Source of the DNA: Cyanobacteriota bacterium
GTDB taxonomy: Bacteria; Cyanobacteriota; Cyanobacteriia; Phormidesmidales; Phormidesmidaceae
Assembly: GCA_027619675.1 (NCBI GenBank)
Contig: JAQCHG010000008.1
Span: 1-12,561 of the forward strand
Reading direction: 5' to 3'
DNA: 12,561 nucleotides
Part shown: positions 6,392 to 12,561 of the stretch, piece after piece
Layout of the letters: each line of letters begins with the position of its first letter
How positions within the stretch are numbered: the first letter of the stretch is position 1
Notes under the pieces: model-generated
Database searches by the model: none
What the model saw: the letters and a program-made list of their open reading frames with translations, nothing else
What the model was told of the DNA's origin: nothing
Program-made: the position numbers and the translations under genes

Positions 6392-8545
6392 TTAGGACAC
6401 GCTATCAATGGTGCTGCCGTGGTCATGCTGGCGAGCCCGTTCCATCAACAACAGGTGGGTGTTGCGCTCCGGTTCATCGGGGGCGGGTTGGCGCTGCACA
6501 TAGGTACCGTCCGCTTGGAGATCCCAGGCTTGGCGATTGTCCGACAGCATGATGTCTAACATTTCCTGCACCTCTTTCACCAGGACTGGATCTTCGATCG
6601 GGGTGACGGCCTCCACCCGGCGATCGAGATTGCGGGGCATCCAGTCGGCGCTGCCGATGTAGTATTCGCGATCGCCGTTGTTGTGGAAGCAAAAGATGCG
6701 GGCGTGCTCCAGATAGCGGCCAATGATGCTGGTGACCTGGATGCGATCGCTGATCCCCGGCAGCCCTGGCCGCAGGCAGCAAATGCCCCGGATGATGAGC
6801 TGAATCTCCACCCCCGCCTGGGACGCCTCGTACATCAGGCGAATCATCTCCGGGTCCACCAAGGAATTCATCTTGGCCAAAATACGGGCGGGCTGCCCCT
6901 GGCGGGCATGGTCAATTTCCCGCTGAATTAACGCCACCATCCCCTTGCGCAGAGTGAGGGGGGCCACCAGCAGTTTGCGGTAGGCGGTCTGACGCGAGTA
7001 GCCCGTCAGGAAGTTAAACAGATCGGTTAAATCGGCCCCCAAATCCTCCCGGCAACTCAACAGCCCCAAGTCGGTATAGAGCTTAGAGGTTTTGGGGTTG
7101 TAGTTGCCCGTGCCAATGTGGACATAGCGGCGAATGCGATCGCGCTCTTGGCGCACCACCAGGGCAGTTTTGGTGTGGGTTTTCAGCCCCACCACCCCAT
7201 AAACCACATGCACCCCAGCATCCTCTAACTTACGCGCCCAAATAATATTGTTGCGCTCATCAAAGCGGGCCTTCAGTTCCACCAAGGCCACCACCTGCTT
7301 GCCATTTTCCGCCGCTGTGATCAGGGCCTGCACAATGGGAGAATCCCCCGAAGTGCGGTAGAGGGTCATCTTGATGGTGAGTACATGGGCATCCTGGGCC
7401 GCCTGCTCCACAAAGGTCTGTACCGAAGCCGCAAAGGACTCGTAGGGGTGATGCAGCAGCACATCCCCCTGGCGGATAATTTTGAAAATGCTGTCGCTAT
7501 CCTCCTGGTCGAACAGGGGCTTGAGCCGGGGCGGCACCAGGGCTTTCCAGGGCTCATCCTTGAGATCCGGCAGCGGTAGGGAGAGAAAGAAAAACAGATC
7601 CTTTAGGTTCAGCAACCCATCCAATTCATAGATGTCATCGTCGTGGACCTGAAGCTCCTGGGTGAGCCCCTGGCGCAGGTCGCTGGGCATAGCCGCCTGA
7701 ATCTCCAGCCGACAGACGGACCCCTCCAGCCGTCGCTTGCTGATTTCCTCCTGAATCGCCAGCAGCAGATCGTCCGCCTCATCCTCCCGCACTGGGAAGT
7801 CGGCATCGCGGGTGATGCGAAACAGGTAATGGCCCTGGATGGTCATGCCGGGGAAGAGGTAGTCCAGGTTATGGGCAATCACATCCTCTAGGGTGACCCC
7901 CACCCACACCAGTTTCTCCGTCGCCTCCGGATACAGATCCGTGGGGAGGCCAATGAACCGGGGTAGGCTGCTGGGCACCTTCACCCGCGCAAACTTTTGA
8001 ATCCCCGTCTCCGGATCCGTCACCGCCACCGCCAGGTTAAGGCTCAGGTTCGAGAGCCGGGGAAAGGGATGGGCCGGATCCACGCTGAGGGGGGTCAGCA
8101 CGGGGAAGATTTGGGCCTCAAAGTAGCTGGTCAAATATTGACGCTGGGCCTGGGTCAGATCTTGGAAGGATTGCAGCAAGACCCCGTGGCGGGTCAACTG
8201 GGGCCGCAGATCCCGCTCAAACAGGGTTTGCTGCTGCCGCAGTTTGGGCCGCAGGTGGCGACGGATGGCGTCCATTTGATCCTGGGGGCTAAGGCCATCG
8301 GCGGTCTTGCGGCTGACCTGAGCCCGCACCTGCTCCAGCAGCCCCGACACCCGCACCATAAAAAACTCGTCCAGGTTGGCGCTATAGATGGCGCTGAACT
8401 TCAGCCGCTCCAGCAGGGGGGTGCGCTCGTCTAACGCCTCATGGAGGACGCGATCGTTAAACTGTAGCCAGCTCAACTCCCGATTGAAGTAGTACTGAGG
8501 ATCTGTTAAATCCACGGAGGAACGCACCGCTGTTTCCGCTGTCAT
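6392..8545 (-). CDS. ppk1: Polyphosphate kinase 1
   Basis: This 717-residue enzyme reversibly transfers the gamma phosphate of ATP to a growing polyphosphate chain. The N-terminal domain shows YYFNRELSWLQFNDRVLHEA and SAIYSANLDEFFMVRVSGL, both hallmarks of PPK1. The C-terminal half holds two phospholipase-D-like catalytic domains. Counting from the ATG at 8545, His457 (GLKTHTK) corresponds to the phosphorylated His435 of the E. coli enzyme, His476 (YVHIGTGNYNP) to His454 and His614 (YLEHAR) to His592; SADWMPRNLDRRVE is also conserved. The start was chosen because AAAGGTG lies eight bases upstream; an in-frame ATG at 8578 would add 11 residues. It is divergent from the ATP synthase genes, with no PhoB/PhoU-type neighbour. 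The last dozen residues (HDHGSTIDSVS) are probably a variable tail. Confidence 0.96.
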   Translation of the reverse strand: MTAETAVRSSVDLTDPQYYFNRELSWLQFNDRVLHEALDERTPLLERLKFSAIYSANLDEFFMVRVSGLLEQVRAQVSRKTADGLSPQDQMDAIRRHLRPKLRQQQTLFERDLRPQLTRHGVLLQSFQDLTQAQRQYLTSYFEAQIFPVLTPLSVDPAHPFPRLSNLSLNLAVAVTDPETGIQKFARVKVPSSLPRFIGLPTDLYPEATEKLVWVGVTLEDVIAHNLDYLFPGMTIQGHYLFRITRDADFPVREDEADDLLLAIQEEISKRRLEGSVCRLEIQAAMPSDLRQGLTQELQVHDDDIYELDGLLNLKDLFFFLSLPLPDLKDEPWKALVPPRLKPLFDQEDSDSIFKIIRQGDVLLHHPYESFAASVQTFVEQAAQDAHVLTIKMTLYRTSGDSPIVQALITAAENGKQVVALVELKARFDERNNIIWARKLEDAGVHVVYGVVGLKTHTKTALVVRQERDRIRRYVHIGTGNYNPKTSKLYTDLGLLSCREDLGADLTDLFNFLTGYSRQTAYRKLLVAPLTLRKGMVALIQREIDHARQGQPARILAKMNSLVDPEMIRLMYEASQAGVEIQLIIRGICCLRPGLPGISDRIQVTSIIGRYLEHARIFCFHNNGDREYYIGSADWMPRNLDRRVEAVTPIEDPVLVKEVQEMLDIMLSDNRQAWDLQADGTYVQRQPAPDEPERNTHLLLMERARQHDHGSTIDSVS

Positions 8546-10298
<1,753 letters not shown>

Positions 10299-10312
10299 TC
10301 TTGAGGACATTG

Positions 10313-10360
10313 GCCCTCCGTGGGTCTGGGCCTGGTATCTGGCCTGGGCTAGCGGAGGGC
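10313..10360 (+). other. Long hairpin between the beta and epsilon genes
   Basis: GCCCTCCG (10313-10320) pairs perfectly with CGGAGGGC (10353-10360). The stem can continue inward with wobble pairs and one mismatch to GGCC/GGCC around an eight-base loop, about 20 pairs in all. It starts 14 bases after the beta stop codon and ends 40 bases before the epsilon start. With no T-run it is more likely a processing, stability or attenuation element than a full terminator. Confidence 0.6.
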
Positions 10361-10400
10361 TCTGAACTGGTCTGCCCTTTGAGAATCCCCTGAACTTGCT

Positions 10401-10808
10401 ATGTCTCTAACCGTGCGTGTCGTAGCCCCTGACAAAACCGTCTGGGATGCTGAAGCTGAAGAAGTGATTTTGCCTAGCACGACCGGGCAATTGGGTATTT
10501 TGAGTGGTCACGCCCCATTGCTGACGGCGTTGGACATTGGGGTGATGCAGGTGCGCCCTGAAAAAGATTGGGTGGCGATCGCCCTAATGGGGGGCTTTGC
10601 CGAGGTGGAAAACAACGAAGTCACCATCCTGGTCAACGGCGCAGAGCGGGGCGAGGCGATTGATCAAGAGGAAGCCCGCGCCGCCTTTGAACAGGCCAAA
10701 GCTGCCATGGATAAAGTGCCTAGCGACGATCGCCAAGGCGTCATTCAGGCTCGTCAAAGTTTCCGCCGCGCTCGGGCTCGGCTGCAAGCCGCAGGCGGTA
10801 TGGCTTAA
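10401..10808 (+). CDS. atpC: F1Fo ATP synthase subunit epsilon (atpE in cyanobacterial naming)
   Basis: This 135-residue protein forms part of the rotor stalk with gamma and helps restrain wasteful ATP hydrolysis. The N-terminal beta-sandwich is typical: [20 protein letters not shown], then the conserved [29 protein letters not shown]. The C-terminal part, from about residue 85, is helical ([17 protein letters not shown] and [11 protein letters not shown]) and is the segment that can switch to inhibit the enzyme. The length is usual for cyanobacteria. The ATG at 10401 fits the family start; no ribosome-binding site is evident, so translation may depend on other leader features. It follows the beta gene by 102 bases on the same transcript, with a strong hairpin between them, and is closed by a perfect palindromic terminator. 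Confidence 0.97.
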   Translation: MSLTVRVVAPDKTVWDAEAEEVILPSTTGQLGILSGHAPLLTALDIGVMQVRPEKDWVAIALMGGFAEVENNEVTILVNGAERGEAIDQEEARAAFEQAKAAMDKVPSDDRQGVIQARQSFRRARARLQAAGGMA

Positions 10809-10828
10809 GGCTACCGGGGCAGATGGTC

Positions 10829-10852
10829 CATCCATTGGCAAGCCGATGGATG
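10829..10852 (+). other. Hairpin just after the epsilon gene
   Basis: CATCCAT (10829-10835) pairs perfectly with ATGGATG (10846-10852), and a T-G wobble and GG/CC extend the stem to a four-base CAAG loop. It lies 20 bases after the stop codon and 27 bases before the main terminator. It may protect the 3' end of the atp transcript. Confidence 0.45.
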
Positions 10853-10878
10853 TATCCGCCTCCCCCCACATTCCCACT

Positions 10879-10910
10879 AAAAAGGGACGTTGCTAGCAAC
10901 GTCCCTTTTT
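10879..10910. terminator. Perfect 32-base palindrome, bidirectional terminator
   Basis: AAAAAGGGACGTTGCT (10879-10894) is followed directly by its exact reverse complement, so either strand gives a GC-containing stem ending in a five-T run. It lies 70 bases past the epsilon gene and 74 bases past the convergent Ycf65/PSRP-3 gene, and can end both transcripts. Confidence 0.9.
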
Positions 10911-10984
10911 GCGTTTATGGCCTGGATTTGCGGGTGGGCAGAAGCCCTAACGGAGCAGCCCCAAAACCTGAACCCATGGCGAAA

Positions 10985-11305
10985 TTACGAACTACCCGTA
11001 AAGGTAACTTCAGGAAAGCGCGCCTGGGCTTCACCCATGGACTTGCCTTTGCCTTCCTCTTGCCAGTAGTTAATAATTTCCGTGGCTTTGTTAAGCAGTT
11101 CCACACGCTCTTCGTCGGTGATCCAGCTTTTCTGCTCTAGTTCTGTTTTCATCTGTTCCCACGCATCATTGCGGGGCCAGAAAAAATAAGACGTGAGGGG
11201 GCTGCTGCCCTTCCCCACCACCTGATCGACCGCCAAGGCCACATCCTTGTCGAGCCACAGCACTTTTAATATGAAGCGTGCTGTTGAAGTTGTTGTAACC
11301 TCCAC
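10985..11305 (-). CDS. ycf65: Ycf65 / PSRP-3 small-subunit ribosomal protein
   Basis: This 106-residue protein is the Ycf65-like 30S ribosomal protein PSRP-3 (cS23), shared by cyanobacteria and plastids and absent from most other bacteria. The core is clear: [20 protein letters not shown] (residues 10-29), [19 protein letters not shown] (35-53) and [20 protein letters not shown] (61-80). It is a structural component of the small ribosomal subunit. The start is GTG at 11305: an in-frame TAG lies six codons upstream and no ATG precedes the conserved region, while AAGGGG lies about six bases before the GTG. It is divergent from the HAD gene across 106 bases and convergent with the atp genes, sharing their palindromic terminator. 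It is not in a ribosomal protein cluster, as is usual for this gene. Confidence 0.93.
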   Translation of the reverse strand: MEVTTTSTARFILKVLWLDKDVALAVDQVVGKGSSPLTSYFFWPRNDAWEQMKTELEQKSWITDEERVELLNKATEIINYWQEEGKGKSMGEAQARFPEVTFTGSS

Positions 11306-11411
11306 TACTGCCCCTTGCTTCTAGACTACAGTCCTCCAGTGTACCGCAATTGCGAGCACACAAACGGTTTACACTGGGGCTGCACTCTAGCGTATCCCAT
11401 ACCGTAAATTC

Positions 11412-12218
11412 ATGACCTGGCAGGCGATCGCGGTCTTTGACATCGACGGCGTGATTCGAGACGTGGGGGGGTCCTACCGCCGCGCCCTCGCCGACACGGT
11501 GGAACACTTTACCCAGGGGGCCTACCGCCCCAGCCCCCAAGCCATCGACACCCTCAAGGCAGAAGGGATCTGGAATAACGACTGGGAAGGGGCACAGGAA
11601 CTGGTCTATCGCCACTTTGAAGGGCAGGGGCAGGACCGCACCACGGTTGCCCTAGAGTTTGATGCCCTGGTGGACTTTTTTCAGCGGCGCTATCGGGGGC
11701 CAAACTTGAGCGACCCCAGCCAATGGACGGGCTACATCAACCAGGAACCCCTCTTGGTGCAGGCAGACTATTTCACCGCCTTGACCGCTGCCCAGGTGGC
11801 CTGGGGCTTTTTTAGCGGCGCGACGCGGGGGTCGGCCCAGTATGTGTTGGAACGGCGGTTGGGGTTGGCCCATCCCGTGCTGGTGGCAATGGAAGATGCA
11901 CCGGGTAAACCGGACCCAACCGGATTGTTTCAGGTGGTGGATGCCCTGGCGGCAACGGGGGTGACGGTGCCCGTGATCTACGCCGGGGACACGGTGGCGG
12001 ATATGGAAACCATCCGCCAGGCCCGGCAGCAGCGTCCCCAGGTCGATTGGCTGGCGGTGGGCATTGTGCCCCCCCATGTAAATAACAGTGATGCCGCCTA
12101 TCGCGATCGCTATTGCCAGACCCTACGACAGGCCGGGGCCGATACCGTGCTGTTTGAGTTGACGCAACTGACGGGCGATCGCATCCAGGCCCTAGGGCGC
12201 GTCATCACCCAACGGTGA
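11412..12218 (+). CDS. HAD superfamily hydrolase (IA subfamily, TIGR01548-like)
   Basis: This 268-residue protein has all the HAD phosphatase motifs. Motif I is VFDIDGVIRD with nucleophile D10 and acid D12. Motif II is FFSGATRG around residues 133-140 (S135 and T138 are candidates), motif III is K166 in GKPDP, and motif IV is YAGDTVADM with D193 and D197. The helical cap lies between motifs I and II, roughly residues 18-125, as in subfamily I. The overall pattern suits the cyanobacterial TIGR01548 group, from memory. It should remove phosphate from a small substrate in the cytoplasm, but the substrate is unknown. The ATG at 11412 places motif I at the expected distance; no ribosome-binding site is seen. 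It is divergent from PSRP-3 and convergent with the GGDEF gene. Confidence 0.87.
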   Translation: MTWQAIAVFDIDGVIRDVGGSYRRALADTVEHFTQGAYRPSPQAIDTLKAEGIWNNDWEGAQELVYRHFEGQGQDRTTVALEFDALVDFFQRRYRGPNLSDPSQWTGYINQEPLLVQADYFTALTAAQVAWGFFSGATRGSAQYVLERRLGLAHPVLVAMEDAPGKPDPTGLFQVVDALAATGVTVPVIYAGDTVADMETIRQARQQRPQVDWLAVGIVPPHVNNSDAAYRDRYCQTLRQAGADTVLFELTQLTGDRIQALGRVITQR

Positions 12219-12336
12219 CGGTCTTACTGGGGACCCCTACCCGCCCGCTTCTGTCCGCAGGGGTGATGGGGTTCGAATATCATCATTCCAACTCCCCCAC
12301 CCAAGGAAACGGTTGGCAAACTTACGCCGCGCTGGA

Positions 12337-12561
12337 CTAGGGTAATTCCTCCGCTGAATCCTCCAGGGTCGCGGCCTGGTGGTAGGCGCTGGACACCTGA
12401 TTGCGTCCCTGGTGTTTAGCTTGATAGAGGGCGTGGTCAGCAGTCTGGATCAGGGCTTCTGGGTGGCTACGGAGGGAGGGTAGCGTCGCCGCCACCCCTA
12501 GGCTCAGGGTGACCACGCCATGGTCAGGGCAGCCCCGATGGGGAATGTGATGCATTCGCAC
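12337..12561 (-). CDS. GGDEF-domain protein, C-terminal end only (5' end outside window)
   Basis: The last 74 residues of a protein whose start lies beyond the right edge; the frame is open to base 12561. The segment VVTLSLGVA followed by ADHALYQAKHQGRNQV is the closing part of a GGDEF (diguanylate cyclase) domain, which makes the second messenger cyclic di-GMP. The GGDEF signature loop itself would lie outside the window, so enzymatic activity cannot be judged. About 20 residues of ordinary tail follow the domain. It converges with the HAD gene across 118 bases, where I see only a weak hairpin and no convincing terminator. Confidence 0.85.
   Translation of the reverse strand: MRMHHIPHRGCPDHGVVTLSLGVAATLPSLRSHPEALIQTADHALYQAKHQGRNQVSSAYHQAATLEDSAEELP

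Noticed and set aside
7997..8434. 145-codon plus-strand open frame opposite ppk1
   Set aside because: Antisense shadow of a strongly conserved enzyme, with no start signal or recognisable domain.
12265..12300. GGTTCGAAT-like string resembling a tRNA T-arm, beside CCCCCA
   Set aside because: No matching acceptor, D-arm or anticodon arm could be built around it. At most it is a weak hairpin between convergent genes.

Overview
The window reads as ordinary chromosome from a fairly GC-rich cyanobacterium. The evidence is: about nineteen copies of the HIP1 octamer GCGATCGC; a stand-alone pair of ATP synthase beta and epsilon genes; a Ycf65/PSRP-3 ribosomal protein gene; a secreted DUF2808 protein; and a short DprA-like protein of the type cyanobacteria carry. 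I cannot name the genus. A filamentous Leptolyngbya-like lineage is a guess from general character only.

Layout, left to right. Bases 3-962 hold the C-terminal part of a sensor histidine kinase that runs off the left edge. Converging on it is an amino-acid-type ABC transporter ATPase (1017-1781, minus). Divergent from the ATPase is a lipoprotein substrate-binding protein (2027-2857, plus), followed by a clear hairpin terminator. No permease gene is present. Next come a YchJ-family protein with two SEC-C metal-binding motifs (minus), a secreted DUF2808 protein, a DprA/Smf-like Rossmann protein that probably starts with TTG, a small MAPEG-family membrane protein and YajQ (all plus). A 328-base gap without a gene follows; it holds one copy of a dispersed repeat and a segment that looks like structured RNA. 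Polyphosphate kinase 1 (6392-8545, minus) is divergent from the atp pair (8850-10808, plus). The atp pair ends at a perfect 32-base palindromic terminator shared with the convergent Ycf65/PSRP-3 gene. Divergent from PSRP-3 is a HAD phosphatase-like gene (plus). The window closes inside the tail of a GGDEF-domain protein (minus).

Functionally this is mostly housekeeping: ATP synthesis, phosphate storage, ribosome structure and amino-acid uptake, plus two signalling genes cut by the window edges. The genes are mostly single units or pairs. No prophage, transposase, CRISPR array, toxin-antitoxin pair or defence island is visible.

I found no convincing new multi-gene system. The items most worth a second look lie between genes: the 27-base repeat present twice in opposite orientation, the structured segment before the ppk stop codon, the long hairpin between the two atp genes, the 11-base tandem repeat between the divergent transporter genes, and nested palindromes around the start of the yajQ leader.
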